A DNA stretch of 64,000 nt from Morinoia aosen (GCA_030386875.1 CM059575.1:17632293-17696292); one strand, 5' to 3'; positions 36,536-50,429 are shown, counted from the stretch's first letter. A program made the numbers and translations. The notes: generated from the sequence alone by a model not told the origin.

Positions 36536-37839
36536 CTAAATAAAAGGTCATGTTAGAAAATTATTCACGAAATAGTGTGAATAAATAAACGTCATATTCG
36601 GATTATTTCACAAGCTCTGATCCCTTTCATCTACACATTACTGAACGCACGAGAATGTCGAAGTTAGTACAATAAATTGACTCATTTGTCACCATGGCAA
36701 CAACCAAACCAAATATATGTGCGAACTTGGAAGCTGTCAATGAACTCAACACTCTGCCTCTAGGAACATGAGACAACTCTACTCGACGAATGCTGCACAT
36801 CCTAGCACTCCCAAAAAAGTTCCCCAAATTAGCAAAGCCACCAATTACACTTCTAAAGAACTTTTTAAAATATCTATTACCAAATGCCGTCAGTGAACAC
36901 GAGCTCAAAACTTCAATACACGAAGCTGGAAATACGCTCACAAAATTTCTGTAAGGCATCGTCGCGAGACGGATCACCAGCCCCGGCCTTATTCTATTGC
37001 TCAATTGCAGCGTGAACGAACTTAGCTTACTGCTAATTAAATTTGAATTACTTGTGATCATGATATTGTCAGCCCAAGGTGACTGTATCAAAGTTATACC
37101 TTAAATTAAAAAAATGAAATATGGGATGTGATAAAGAAATTCTAACACCTAAAGACAGAAGAAGTTAAATTCCTAAATTTCTCAGTGATTAATGTTCATT
37201 CTTTCATCTATTATGAATTTAATATTTAAATATATTTATCCAAAAAACATAAAACCAACACGTATAGAAAATAACAAAAGGCGAATGTAGAAAAAATGTA
37301 TAATAGCCTAAATTGAGAAGTCAAAATTCTTATGCAGACTAAATTTCATTTTCACTGGAACACTGACCGAAAACCAAAAATCGTAAAGTGCACATAAAAC
37401 ACTGATATGTTATGTTATAAAGTAGTAAAATTACCAAATAACAAACCCTTAAATAGAACAAAATACTAAGCTATACCTCAATAAACAGTATTTACAGAAC
37501 TGAATTGTTTCGCGCATAAGCTATATCTGTACAATAAAAAGCATCACCAACTGGTCAAAACAATCTAAACAAAATTCTTCCCACGTTCACGCAGTACAGT
37601 ACAGCGTCTTTAAGATAAATCCGTTTAAATAAAAAACCTTGGTGATTTTGATCAACATAAAAGTTGGCAACACTGAAGTGAATCGGTTATACTTAGTTAT
37701 TTATGAAACCGAAAACTAACATTTAGAATCCGTTGCGCAATGAAATAGCCGAAGCGTTCAGCTATCTGTGAACATCGTCGCGCGGGCCAAAGCCCAACCT
37801 TTATTGCAAAAACCCTCCAGTATCCTAGGCAAACGAGTT

Positions 37840-38710
37840 ACGACGTCTGGGGCGTTTTGAAGAATCTGACCAAGATTACAGAGCCCTCATACGTCAAAAG
37901 AAGATAAAATTCACAAGCCTCGCTTTCTTGACGGCATCAAAAGAAGCGTTAAGGCTAATCCAACAGTGTCTTTATCGACATTGTCTAAGAAAAGGCTCGT
38001 CAGCATCATGGCAATTCACAGAGCAAAGACCTTGGCCTAACTATAGGAAAAATCTCCTGACTAATAAGATGAAAGAAATTCTCTAGGAGAGATGCAAAAA
38101 AGTTTTGAACTGAGTGAAGACCAAAGGGTTGAGCTCAAGTGCTTTTCTGAAAAGAATTTTTACAGTTGATAGGGCTTGTAACAAACGTAACGATCGCTGG
38201 ATTGTCTCTTCGAGCACTGACGTTCAACCCACGATGAACAAGAAGAAACCAGCTTGCGTCATAGCCCTCTGCCTGGTTTCAATCGAGGATGATGTCTTCA
38301 CCCACTTCTTCACCGGCAACTAAAAAGTGAATGCCGCCTCCCACTGCAACATCTTACGAATGGAAATCATTCTATGGATAAAGGTCCAGGATTCAAATAA
38401 GAAGTTCTTGTTCCAACAGAACTCGTCTTCCTCCCACACGGTGAGCAAAACCGTTGACTTGTTCCAGAGGTCCAGAGAAATTTGGCCTTCCAACTCGCCT
38501 GCCCTGAACCCATTGGACAACTATTTTTGGTCACAGATTGTAGCCAAAGCTTGTGTAAAGCCCCTCAACAGCGTTACAGCAAGAAGAATCACAACAGGCC
38601 ATGGAGTCCATGGAAACGGCAAAAGTTATTCGCGCTCTATCCAGCTTTCGAAAGCGAGTAGAAGCCGTCGTCAAAGCTGAAGGTGGTCATTTCGAACGAA
38701 ACTTTTGTTC
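37840..38710 (+). pseudogene. Dead Tc1/mariner-superfamily transposase
   Basis: Plus-strand fragments in shifting frames reconstruct the family order. They are a helix-turn-helix part (GIKRSVKANPTVSLSTLSKK), then KRIFTVDRACNKRNDRWIVS with the first catalytic Asp near 38166, FLFQQNSSSSHTVSK near 38410, NSPALNPLDNYFWSQI near 38510, and the C-terminal RVEAVVKAEGGHFE near 38655. The second catalytic residue, Asp in FQQDSAPAH of active relatives, is Asn here, and there are several frameshifts and stops. It is therefore inactive. It lies in the intron between the PDZ and Gln-rich exons, antisense to the host gene. I could not delimit its terminal inverted repeats. Confidence 0.82.
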
Positions 38711-41700
38711 GTTTTGTTTGCTGAATGATTGTTGAAATTTCATATTAGTATATTACTTTTACTGTGAACTGTTGCGACTTGGGCACAGAGAGGACAGTTG
38801 CACGGATTTATCTGAAAGACTTTGTACGACATAAAACGGTACTGGTGGATTTTTCAGCATTTGTTACCAGAAGATACCAAACGTTAGCATGGCCTGAATA
38901 GTGAGAAGAACGTAAACGTCTGGTAGGAAATCTTGAAATACGCTCAACTAAAGACAAAAATATTTACGTGGTTTCTTATGTATTTTCTCAAACACAAAGT
39001 ATACGGGCCAGGTGTACTGCGTGCGCATCGTCGGTGCATGCATAATGCTTTTCTGTGACTGTTAGTACATGCATGTCATGTGCAGTACTCGCAACGGACC
39101 ACTCACTCGGCATTTGTTTTGCACTGGAAATCTCTAGATGCTTTAATGAACCACAGCACATGCAACACACAACACAATTACTGAATTTGGAATACAATAA
39201 AGAAGTAGCAAGCCTCTTATTAACTTCCCGTGGCTCTGAACTCTTCTGCGTTCGTCAAAGGGTTACTGTATTAAGTTTGCCACGATGCTCGAATTTCTTC
39301 ATGTATAAAGTAAAGTCAGCTACGAAAATTTCAACAATTTCCTAACTTAAAATGTGCAATACTGTTGCAGTATTTCACCTGAGTTCACACCGCAAGCATC
39401 CACACTAAGTATTTTGTCTTGCGCGATGCGATTCTGTCAAATTTGGTGCGATCAAAGAGAGCGTTATTCATCCGTATATGAAACAGAACTCGTACTATAA
39501 TATCATTCGTTGTGCAGCATTGTTAGCACAACACTAAGAACAGCAGCAGCACCTTGAGCAGCAGAAGCAACTGTAGCAGCAGCCTCATCAGCAGCAGTAA
39601 CTCGCCCGCAGGGTGGGCCTGAAGTGCGCGCGCATTCCTACAAGAAGGGCGAAGCAAGCTCGCACGCCTACAAACTGCACTCTACATCACCTGAACGTCC
39701 CACAATTACTGAAATTAACCTAGACGCACTTCCGTCACTCAGCATAACTGCAAATAAATTCTCGAGTGAAATGTACGCAAAGCTGTGATTAAGAGAAAGT
39801 GCTAAGTGCCGAAACAGCCAAACTGAATAGCATTCAGCTAAAGCAGGTTTAATGTGTTAATGAGAGTAGGGGCTGCGGTAAAGAACGAATCGATGGAAAT
39901 CGATCGCGAGACATCATCATTCAAACGACTCACAATAAAGTCCCTCGCGTCCGGGCTCGTTACCATCACTTCACTTACGTTTAGACTTTAGGCAATGACA
40001 GTCGTCAAAAGGCGTTCGCAGATACCTGATATTTTCTATTCCTAGAATAAGTCTGACGCAATGATCTTCATAACTTTTAATTGCTTCATCGTCCAATTTC
40101 TGAATCGCGAGAACGATAAAAATTCGCTCGCATTTGGATTTGCGCGTTCAAACCTTTTCAAAATAAGTAACGGCGGAAGGTAAACACTGCAACGAGACCA
40201 TCGCCGAGAGCACACCGCGCAGCACAGCACACACACACACATGACCATAGAGCAGACGCACTATCCCGCTCTGAGCTGCGTGACGGGCTGCAACAATCAG
40301 GAGAGGAGGAGTGTGTACTCATGTGCATGCAGGCACGAACATAACTACTTAACTAAATTAGCACAGCATAACGTTGAATTTAATTTTTATAACAGGCCAT
40401 TTAACTTTTACACAGCACACTCTGGAATCTCCAAAGGCAGTCAGAGGTGTGCGATAGAACTAATCATCGCTTCAACTGTAATGCCGATAATGTCAGACGA
40501 ACTGGCTAAGGCTGCGCTCATGAAGAATTACGAGATTATGAGTCGAGACTTAAAAGTGCAAGAGACAACGCGACGTAGCAAAGCCGTCTTCGAGGGAAAG
40601 GCATGCCTTAAAGACGAGATTTTTAGCTGCGCAGCAGGGAATTGAAAGCCTGTCTGAGGACGCAGGTCTGCATCTGAGCCGGATGTCAAGAACAGCAGCG
40701 CACTTACGCTTCATTTCGACTGATGGCATTTGCACAGGACTTCGAAAAAATGAAATGAAAAATAAGTTGACCATATTTTTTAAAAATGCATGCAAATCAA
40801 GAAAGACATTTTACACGCATCTCAAGACGCCGCCACGTAGAAGCTTTATTAACAAAGGTTCGTGCGGGAGTTCGTTGATAAAACTTATCGAATGAAAAAT
40901 CAGTGATCGTGAGAAATAGTGGAGGCCGGCATCTGCGTGAAGATGAGAGCAGTCGAGTGATGAAAAATGCATTGTTCATCATTTATCACTTTCAGACAGC
41001 ATGCAAGGAAATGCTAAGCGCTTAAGTGCGTGAAGTAAAGCGGCGAAAAAAAAATAACGGGACTTAATTCATGCTTATAACTTTCGAGTGGTAAATTGTG
41101 CTCAAAGTAAGCCTCGTTCCAATAAAAATAGTACGAGCACTTAGATCATATCTGTAATCTCTCATATTTTTCTGAACAGGCTTTCTAAAATCTCGGAAAG
41201 GCCTTTCAGCATTGATGTGGCGACATTAGCTCTTGACGGCATTTCATTACTCCCTTTACGAGTTCAGAAACATGAATTACCTCAACCAAAGCTACAAACT
41301 TTTTAATAATGAATATCGTTTCACTTCACCTTCCGTTTTTGTCGTGAAGTAATCTAATTAACAACAGGTACAATTAAATACTGGCGTCGAGCCGCGATAG
41401 ACTTCTCGCTTGTGATGTTGTGAGTGCAAGCACGCAAGGTTTCTTCATGAAAATACCAATATTTCAACGTTTCCAACAATATTGAGCAGAAGTTGTACGT
41501 AACGGGAAATAAATGAACACATCAGCAAAGATTAATAGAGAGAGGAAGCCTGAGACAAAAGGAAACTATCAATATTTGGCAGCCAAAGGGAGGTTAAAAC
41601 TGAACGAACTTTCCTCAAAGGTTGAACTATGCACACAAAATTAAAGAGCTTTTTCGCATTATACTGTCGAGCTCGCAGTGTTTCACTGACAAACAAAAAA

Positions 41701-42779
41701 TTTTCATTTTAATTTTCATTTTAACACTATTATTCACAGCTCGCCATGGTTATGAGATTGAATTGGATGAGGCACACAAGATAACCTCTGATGAACTGAC
41801 CCTACATGACACGAGACTTACGATATCAACTCTACGAGCACTATTTAAGGCACTCAACAGCAGTCAGGCCATGAGGTCTCGAAGAATATTAGTAAAACCA
41901 AGGAGCATGTCAGTCTAAATATTTTGTAACATGCGCAGCGTGCGCAATTCCGTTGCAGACGGATGCTTTGTATTTCCTGCTCAGATCCTAGATAGAGCGA
42001 GCTTCCTTCACCAGACAAGCTAAACTTTTAACCTCAGAGGTCAAATATGAGACAAAGATAGCAGGCAGTAGAAACGGAACCTTCATTTCGGGAAGTTTTC
42101 GTACGACACATCATCCCTAAGTGAAACAGAAAATCTTTTCTCACGAGACAGCGTTCAGAATAACGCTCCCGTCTGATGAAAACAACCGGCAACAAAAAAA
42201 AGAGAGGTTGCACCATCAAATACTGCAATCGGTGGTATCGGTAGCAATCAAACTTATAACTATTAAACAGTTATCTTAATTGTAGGCTTCACATACGTAC
42301 GTAATATCAGAATAAGCATGTGAATTTAGCTTAATGTACGTAGTTTTGTCAAAATAAAGTGTACCGGTTAAATAAGGGAAATAAAAGATCAGGGATGTAA
42401 ATAAAAAAAGAAAATAAGCAAGACAATATTCAACAATTCACGGAGGAGACAAGCACGCCGCAGTATCGCAGCTGTACTGAGCAGTTTAGTTCAGGTCGAC
42501 GTACGCAGCAAGTGTAAAAATTTAATACTTTTTAAACGTTATTGGTGCTTCTAATACGTTAGCTGTAAATATAATAAATATAACGTTATATACATATAAT
42601 ACTTTAAACATGTTACTACAGTTATCGCACAATATTTTGGACAGCAAGCATTCCAAAAGAATGCTGAACACGAATTAATCACACACAGAAACCATACTGG
42701 TCAGAGAATGAACGAATAGCAAGTTTCAGGTTGGGAAATTTGCGTCTCATGCTCTGCTTGCGCCTTTAACATCCCACAC

Positions 42780-42809
42780 ACACTCACACAAACACACACA
42801 CACACACGT
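42780..42809. repeat. CA/GT microsatellite
   Basis: A broken CA repeat (cacacactcacacaaacaca and onward) lies about 50 bp inside the intron after the PDZ exon donor. On the transcribed strand it is a GU repeat. Confidence 0.85.
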
Positions 42810-42861
42810 AGCCCTTCCCAGTCAACCTACAATATCCTTTCCCTCTCCCTCCCTCCCTCAC

Positions 42862-44335
42862 CTCGATCCCTGCGATGACCACTCGGCATCTCCGGAGCGC
42901 TGACCGCACCGTCACTCTCGTCCTCGCTGCCGGCAAGGCTGTGGCGACCTCCAGACCCCAGTCGAAGTCCCGGACCTAAGGAAGATCTTGCGCTCCTGCC
43001 CACTCCCACGCCACTCCTTAGCATGAGAGGGTCTCCTCCGCCTCTGTGGAGGCGCTGGCGAGGGAGGCTGTTACTTCGCGAAGAGGCGGAGCGTGGTCTC
43101 GCGGCTAAAGGTCTCGGAGCCAAAACTTCTGTGTCACTGGCGTAGTCTACGGACCTCGTGCGCTGACGCAGGGCGCTGAGGCGCCTCATGGCCTCTTGGT
43201 ATCTGTCGAGCGTAGCACCTTCTCCCGAGCCGTATGCCTGTTGGAGAGGCGCCAGGGACGCCTCTTGCCACGCCTTATAGCGCCTCGCAGCGCTCACGCC
43301 GCTGCTACCTTCATAGTCGCTCAAAGCTTCCCTCTCCGTCGCAGGAAGTCTCTGATCACTCAGGGTCCTCGCCAGTCTTGGCCGTCCTGCTGTGCTGCGC
43401 CCAAGCGTCCCACCGTAGCCTAGACGAGAGTCTAGAGACTGGGGACCTGGAGGCTTTGGAGGTCCATAAAATGAATGTATTCTCTCAGCGAGAGATTCTA
43501 GTGTTTTGGGATATGAACGGTCGTATTGGTAGAAGTTTAAGTGATGCCTGGTACGAGGCTGCTCGGTGATGACTGGAGGTGGGGGATGGTAGAGGTGATC
43601 GGGGCCGGGTGGGACGCCGTAGCCACCACGGCTGCCACCTGGTCCTGGAAGACGGCCGACGCCCCCTGGCCCTCCTCTGCTGGGGTAGCCTGGGTGCGGA
43701 GGAGGCCCCATCCCCATGGGGACGCCTGGAAGAGGACCAAATTTCATACCGGGGTAATGAGGAGGAAGAGGAGGAGGACCTTGAGGAGGTGGCCCACTTC
43801 GGTTGTAGGATGCGAGAGGTTCCTCGTACCTCAGCACAGACATATCGGGAGGTCGGTAGCGAGGTAGTGTGCTGAACCTCTCGTGAGAAGGCGGCATGCC
43901 GTGGGGCGGAGGTGGTCTTCCCATCGCTCCAAGCCTCAGCTGGTCACCGTTACTGTTGGAATCATCCAAGGGATCTTCCTCATAATCTTTCTTGAGCACA
44001 ACGACGGGGGGCGGTTTGGGCTCGAGGCGGTTGGGCTGGTGAAGCGGCTGGCGGACGCCACGACGGGACCTCGTGGTCAGCAGCAGCCGGCGAGGAATAG
44101 ACATGATAATGACCACATCATCTAAGCTCATCCTCGTCACATCCACCAGATTTACGGCGAGCACTTCATCGCCAACTCTGAGACAACCGCTGTTATAGAC
44201 CGGCGACTCGAGCGCTATGCGTGAAATGAAAACTCCCTCTTGTCTCTCGGCTCCATTACCCTCTCTGATGTACAGACCCAGCGTCTGGCCCGGCCTCTTC
44301 ACTATCTCCACCAGCTGCACGCTGAACTTGCTCGT
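42862..44335 (-). CDS. RhoGAP100F: RhoGAP100F/Syd-1, PDZ domain exon
   Basis: This is a long exon of 1474 nt (491 codons plus one base), phase 0 in and phase 1 out. The acceptor is gttgtgcag before ACG AGC and the donor is CGAG followed by GTGAGG. Residues 5-87 form one PDZ domain: VQLVEIVKRPGQTLGLYIRE carries the carboxylate-binding loop as TLGLYI, and GCLRVGDEVLAVNLVDVTRM and SLDDVVIIMSIPRR follow. In Drosophila and C. elegans this domain links Syd-1 to presynaptic cell-surface partners such as neurexin. The remainder is Pro/Gly-rich (HPGYPSRGGPGGVGRLPGPG), followed by Arg/Ser-rich stretches with possible phosphosites (ARTLSDQR, RQRTRSVDYASDTE, SSRSNSLPRQ). A GT microsatellite lies in the intron shortly after the donor. 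Confidence 0.96.
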
Positions 44336-45266
44336 CTGCACAACGCATTGCTGCTTTATACATGATTCACTGAAGGAAATACAGCAACGACTGATTCGCT
44401 CAAATAATTTAAAGTGAGAAAATGAAACAGTGTTACGTGAAGTGAATTTTCTTCCTATATAGTTTTAAACTTAGTCATCTAATGGATGTAGATTTACGGG
44501 ATGAACTTCCATTCGTACTCTTTGGAATAGGTCTGGGGTCGAATACAGCTAAAAGAGACTAATAAATTATAAGAGCCAATAGAAAACTCATGAAATGCTA
44601 CCAAGACCACATACGGCCTTTAACCAGAAATGTTACACTCCTTCTGACGAAAATACAGCGTTTCTAAAGAAGTAAAATTTTTAACTTGTCGGAGAGAAAG
44701 TCACGAAGGTCACAAAGCGCGGTTGTTAACCCTCCAGGTTACAAATATAGTTTATATAAATATATTTTGCTTTACACCAATTTTAAATGAACTCATTTAG
44801 AAATTTATCTAAATGTTGAATGATGAAAATAGGTTGTAGGTGTACTCTGCAAGTATCACAAGGAGCAAAGTAGCATTTATTGAGACAAAATCAAACGGAG
44901 AAAAAGAGCCAAGGTTTTTCCGAAATTATCGTAACAACTAGAGGAAAAGAAAATTTTTCTTATATGTAGCCAAAAATAGTAATAACTCAGCTGTGAACAA
45001 GCCGTACAAGAAGTATTATAACGCATCTTTTTTTTTGTTTAAATCCTTTTTATCGAAAATAAAAGACCTTGCTGCAATTCAGCTAGTTTTTTTTTAGGTT
45101 TACATAACCACCGAACGATATCGATCATACCAACTAACTTTTCAATAAACGGAAGACCCAATAGAAATATTGTCATGTATAAATAGATCGTCGTTAAATT
45201 GACCAATGAGAGCAATAAATACCGGTCGTACCAACGTAAGAAGCACCATGGCAAGAAGAACAATAC

Positions 45267-45449
45267 CTGTAAGGCTAGGAAACGTTTGGCCGACTCATAG
45301 CCGTTGCGGCTGAGGGTGCGTGGATCCAGTAGCCGCACGACCATCTCTCCCCGCCTCTCCACCACGTCCATTGCCGCGGCCGTGCTTGCGTCGTGGTCGT
45401 TCTCGACCGTCTCGATTTGTCGGAAGATTTCTGAGCTGATACCCGACAC
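45267..45449 (-). CDS. RhoGAP100F: RhoGAP100F/Syd-1, conserved pre-PDZ helical exon
   Basis: This exon has 61 codons, phase 0 in and out. The acceptor is cgtgcgtgcag before GTG TCG and the donor is TTACAG followed by GTATTG. It encodes VSGISSEIFRQIETVENDHD, then AAAMDVVERRGEMVVRLLDP, and ends in FLALQ just before the PDZ domain. This acidic, helical segment is characteristic of arthropod Syd-1 proteins and is one of the clearest identifiers of the gene, though this rests on recalled family similarity, not a search. A longer frame reading on into the intron gives a hydrophobic tail, but it ignores a good donor and is probably meaningless. The exon can be skipped without a frameshift. Confidence 0.92.
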
Positions 45450-47072
45450 CTGCACGCACGAGAGAGCGTCGCTCGTCACTACAACTCCCTGGAGCTGGAC
45501 ACGTACACTGAGTGAGATAGTGAGTGGGGATGCGTGGTGAAGGAGGCACTGTCACAATCAAGCGCCAGCGATGAATAAATACAACTGATGGTGGATTTGG
45601 GCCAGGTTTCAATCGCACTCACCTGGAACGGTATTCATTGCAGCGAAGATGGCTGATATTGAGTGATGTCATTGGTGATGTGTTTTGATTTAAAACAATT
45701 ATTTTTTTCAAATTTCTCGTTGATTACAGAATACAGGATATCAAAGGTATTCAAATCAAAATGGCAGCTTATCATTAAAGGTCATTGAATTGAGTGGAGT
45801 TAGAACTGAGAAACGGTATTATAGGAGAATATCTAAAGATTTAGATCACCAAAACTAGGCAAAATTTAAATGATTGAAAAAAGACTTTCCGCTTCAAGCT
45901 ATAAAACTAACGTGACATCATGCTTCACAACTCCAGATCTGCAATCACCGACGCAGTGCATGAATGAGCGATGAGACTGTAGATTGACACCATCGCATCC
46001 GGATACTCGGGATACCTACGGCTGCTATGGCCGATGATAATACGGTGCTGTGGCGCGTGTGCGAACAAGAGATAATATGGCTGCTATTGATAATCATGTC
46101 GCAGTAAAACGCCCCTGACGATCCATACGGTCGCTCGTTATCCTGAGCATAAATTAAACTCATACAAGCCGACCAAATGTAATAATAATTGAGTTATCAG
46201 TGACAAAAAACCATCAGTGTGATGGGCTCGAGTGCGGTAAAACCTCTAGGAAACATTTGATGTAGATTGGTCGGAGTTATCAGTTGACAAGGCGATTTTA
46301 GCTTCAACTTGAAAGAGCACGGTAAAAATTTACGATGATGATCCAGATTAAAGGATCATGTTTATAGTCCAGAAGTCTATGACGAAGTAATTAGAATGGT
46401 ATAATTTAACTTTGAACTGCAGGGAGTCAAAATGAATGGAAGTTTCTCATTTTACTTAATTTCTCTTAAAATAGACCTAAGTAGTGGCACAATATGAGTT
46501 CCAATTTATTTCGATCTGAGTTACAAATGATTGCCAAGAAGAGAATTTCAAAGCCATTTCTTTTCTGAATAGTGAAAAACAAGAAATCGTATGATTTAGA
46601 AATAAGTAACTTGAATGACACAAGAATTACTCGTGTGATGTTACCAGAATGGTGGATAAAAGGTTTTAACTTAGCTGGTCTTAGCTGGTGCTTTAAAAAT
46701 TCGTAACTTTTACGTATCTAATCGTAAAAAGAAATGAAGTATCTTTATAACAAACTTTTAAAACAATGAAATCGAACAGGAAATCAATTGAAAATAGATC
46801 AAAGTTAATCTTTAGTCGCATCCCAAAATGTAGAAGCTAGGCTTCATTTCTTATTTAAGATAGGATAAGAGAAGTATAAATAGAAAAGGCTTAACCATCA
46901 CTTTTGATTGGCAAAGAGGCGGTATTTATCTTGATTTACAATTGAAAACGTATAGAAGTAATTTCTAATTCAAATTCAAAGTAGATGAGGATATACCTTC
47001 AATCAAAACCGAAAATATATTAAACTTAACCTGTTCAAGTACACACACGACTACACAGATTGTAAATCTCAC

Positions 47073-47207
47073 CTTTCTGAAGTCACTCTGAACAACCATG
47101 TGAGGGGGGTCCCGTTGCCCCCCCTGCCCCCCCTTGCTGCTGCCCCCGCCCCCCACGCGGCGGGGGGAGGCTGCCAGCTCCACTCCGCCGCCTCCATTTG
47201 ACCCCTC
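47073..47207 (-). CDS. RhoGAP100F: RhoGAP100F/Syd-1, Gly-rich exon
   Basis: This is a 45-codon exon, phase 0 in and out. The acceptor is gtacacgtgcag before GAG GGG and the donor is AGAAAG followed by GTGAGA. The peptide is Gly/Ser-rich at first (SNGGGGVELAASPRRVGGGG) and ends in DPPHMVVQSDFRK, which runs directly into the conserved VSGISSEIF of the following exon. The GC content contrasts sharply with the AT-rich introns on both sides. The Gly tract looks like a flexible linker, while the last dozen residues look constrained and probably belong with the conserved helical segment downstream. The exon length is a multiple of three, so skipping it would keep the frame. Confidence 0.85.
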
Positions 47208-50200
47208 CTGCACGTGTACAAACGCAATCATGTTAGAGCGCCAGCGAAATACACGCGAATACACAGAGAACTCGAGAATTCTTTTCTGGTAAGCCGAGCA
47301 CATTGAACTTGTTGAAGTCAACTGAGAATTTGAGAATAAATATTTTCTGTGCACATAATTGAAGCTATGAAAAAACTGACGCGCCGACAAGACAAGCTCA
47401 AGTTCATTTTATTCCAAGCTCGAAAAAGCTCGCTAATTTCTTTAGAGCCGTTTTTTTGTGCTTAAAATGCGTGAGCGTGTGCGGGAGTGTTGAAGCTACC
47501 AAGGGTGACATTTTCCGGAATGTTGACGTCACGCATCTACTGCTCCTAAGTTATCAAGTTGGCAGTGGTTAAAATCATGAAATGCTTCGCCATCATGTCT
47601 GCATGAAACTTCATTTCAATTGGTATTCAATTTTCCTCTCAAAACGTGATTAGAATTTCTGTTTTAATTAATAATTGTCAATAAAATCACAGATGAACAC
47701 ATGAAAAAGGAAGGACAAAGTAAACGTAGTCAAAAACTAAATGAGTAGAGCAGAGAATCAAATGTTTAGATACTCAGAGAGACCAGGCGAAAATTAGAAC
47801 TCTGTTGTCACTCAATTTTTAGTGACTGCCTGCACTCTGGTCATGGAGAATTTAGAATCCATTGGCTTCAATTCCGCTTTAGGCGAAGCAGCACAAATTC
47901 TTATACATATTTTAACGGACATAAAATTTTGAAGCAAATATTTTATTCGACATTGCGGGACTCCTCACAGTTGTTTTTTATTCTGTGAACTAAAAGACCA
48001 GAACAATTTTTTCGAAACCATTTCCAAGGAAGTCTTGACAAGCACAACCCGACGTGCTGGCAAAAAAATTAACTACTTCCAACTCCCAACGCGAAACGTA
48101 AACTTAGTTTACACGCATCTATTACTGTCGGGTAGAGAATGTGAAAGGCGAGATCCTTCTGAAATATAACTATGAGGATGAAAAAACACTATTTTGATGT
48201 CACGCTAAGGAAGTTAGTTAAATTATTTGCTATTTGCAGCAGATGTTGCAATCGCAGAAGCTACACAGTTGGATGCTCAGTGACTCAAGAACATCTGACG
48301 AGGTAAGATTGGTTGCAGTTTAGTGTGCGGCTACTATTGTGTTAGCGGCATGTGACAACTTCCAGCAGCTTTCCGTGGAAGCATTCTTAGAAAACCCAAT
48401 CAGTGACGTGACGCGGTGGCCGGCAAGGAAAACGCACCAACCCTTACAATAATGCAGGCGCAGGCCTGAAACTTTTGAAAATTTTCGCAAAATCAAACAT
48501 GAGAGTAGGATATAAGGGAATGAACATTTCTTTTCTAAAGTCAAAATGTGTGAAGACTGTCGGGACAAAATCCGACATTGTTTTACTCTTTGGGTTGCCA
48601 TGCAGCTTTAGTGTGAAATCACAAGTATGCAAGGCTCATTTGATCAAAGGCAAGAATGAGAATTAAAACTTTAACTGTTCCATACAAAGATTCGATTTTC
48701 ATTTAGAAACTGGGCATGAAAATGTAATAAAATTTTACGACAAAAAAGATTTACGTATTACGGAGAGCATACCAAGCAACTTCTGACAAACAAACCTTCC
48801 TTGCTCTGTGCTTCACACACTCACTTGAAACTGTTTACAAAATTTGAGCTTTCATAATCCCTGCGCCAAAATTCACCCTCGTTCGGCAAATTCTAACGGT
48901 TGGCAAATAATAGTGAAGTCTAGCAAAGTTTGCACAACTTTGGCAGCTTTCGGACCCGTGACTCAAATGTGAACTATGAGCTACTCTTCCTAAAGAGAAG
49001 TTGCGTAGTTCTTTCATGTCCGACTCCCTGTTATATTACTCGGGTATACACGAGTGAAGGGTAGTGGAAGCCTACAAAATAATTTCTTATCATCTGTAAA
49101 GTCGTCCGGAATCTTTATCACGCACTTGCTATCGTTGCAGCCTCTATGCCGCGAGTTGCGAGGCTCAAGTTGCCCAGCCTTCATTTCAACAAACCCTCTT
49201 GTAACTAGCAGTTGCTGTCGAAGTTCCACGAATGCCCTCACAGATCAGGGTGCATTTGTAAGATATTAATGCAAGCTTTCCATAGATACTCCTAACCCCT
49301 GCAGACAAGCATAATTATTTTCAAGCGTTGTCATGCCTGAACGTCAAGATTCTGAAACTTGACTTGCCGTTAGCACCAAAACATTGACTTATTCATTAGA
49401 CCCTCGGGCCAAACTTTTTCCATTATTTCTTTTTGGTTCTACTTTTAAATATCTTTCTTTAAGTGTACTTAATTATTTTTCAACTCCATGAGAGATTTTA
49501 GGGGTTATTTAACCACCTGCTGGTGCAGAATTTAAAGCCTCTTTAAATTTATTAAATAATGAAAGATAGTTGCCTGCTCTAACTTCTACTTGAGTGTGTC
49601 ACAAATGATGCAGTAAAATTGGGTTGTTATTGTGACGACGACGCTACCAGTTAGTAAGCAGGTTATGGTCCCCTACTTGTTGAGTATTTTGGCCGATCGT
49701 TTCACGTCACGAATTCTTCAGCTACTGAGAACTGTTCTTTCTTCTACATATTAACTTAATTTCTACATGAATACTAGTTATCAAAGTAAGTCAAATTAAA
49801 GAGCCTCACTATAGCCATCAAGGGCGAGATGCGATGCCGCCCATATGCAAAGATGAGAGGACGAGAGCTGCATGCAGTACCTGTACGTCAGTTCACTACC
49901 TCAACACAGCGCAACGAAAAAAAACTTCACCATAAAAAGCACAAACAAAATGCGCAGCCTTTTACCAATTACAAAGCACTGAAGTGACTGATTCAAATGA
50001 CTATTTAGTACACGGATTCCGAGTTTCAACTGCGTGTGCGTGGCTATTTTCACCCGATAAAAGAACATGCCAGAGGATTTTGAGGATATTCGCAGAAGAG
50101 AGAAGTTTTCAGCCGCTAAATGCTGGGCTTCACTTAAATGCGAGCCACGCAGCCAGATTTACGCAAAGCAACTCCAAATCTGCAGGCAGAACTCAATGTG

Positions 50201-50429
50201 CCAAACTTCTCGCTTAGTGCGCTTGCTGCTGCGTCTCAGAGAGCGCCGGAGAAGAATGTAAACGCACCAGGGATTTAAGTAGGGCACAGAAATACAAAGA
50301 ATGTAACATCCAGTAAGAGTAATGAGCAAAAACATCAGTGATTGCTGCTTTGATGCTTGCAGCCACTAAGGCAGCATGCCTTTGATGCTCTCTTAAAGCT
50401 GAGGATCGCCTGAGCTAAGGTTTAGGTGG

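Larger units (their letters stand above)
36536..42861 (-). other. Intron (6.3 kb) between PDZ and Gln-rich exons
   Basis: Besides the dead Tc1-like transposase and a short CA run near 40212-40231, this holds AT-rich sequence. Plus-strand frames of 134 codons (40241) and 98 codons (41622) and a minus-strand frame of 154 codons (36627) show no domain and no splice context, and I do not call them genes. Confidence 0.6.

Noticed and set aside
36627-37091. A 154-codon minus-strand open frame just upstream of the Gln-rich exon
   Set aside because: Same strand as the gene, but no splice sites of fitting phase, no low- or high-complexity signature of the protein and no motif. The acceptor at 36536 already explains the exon start.
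40241-40645. A 134-codon plus-strand open frame
   Set aside because: No recognisable domain, ordinary AT-rich codon use unlike the gene's exons, and a position within a Syd-1 intron beside a CA microsatellite. It is probably chance.
43196-44125. Several plus-strand frames of 75-111 codons over the PDZ exon
   Set aside because: They are antisense shadows of the Pro/Arg-rich exon.
45039-45266. Hydrophobic continuation of the conserved pre-PDZ exon (FLALQVLFFLPWCFLRWYDR)
   Set aside because: It looks like a membrane segment but lies past a good donor, in AT-rich intron, and the phase-0 join to the PDZ exon is exact.
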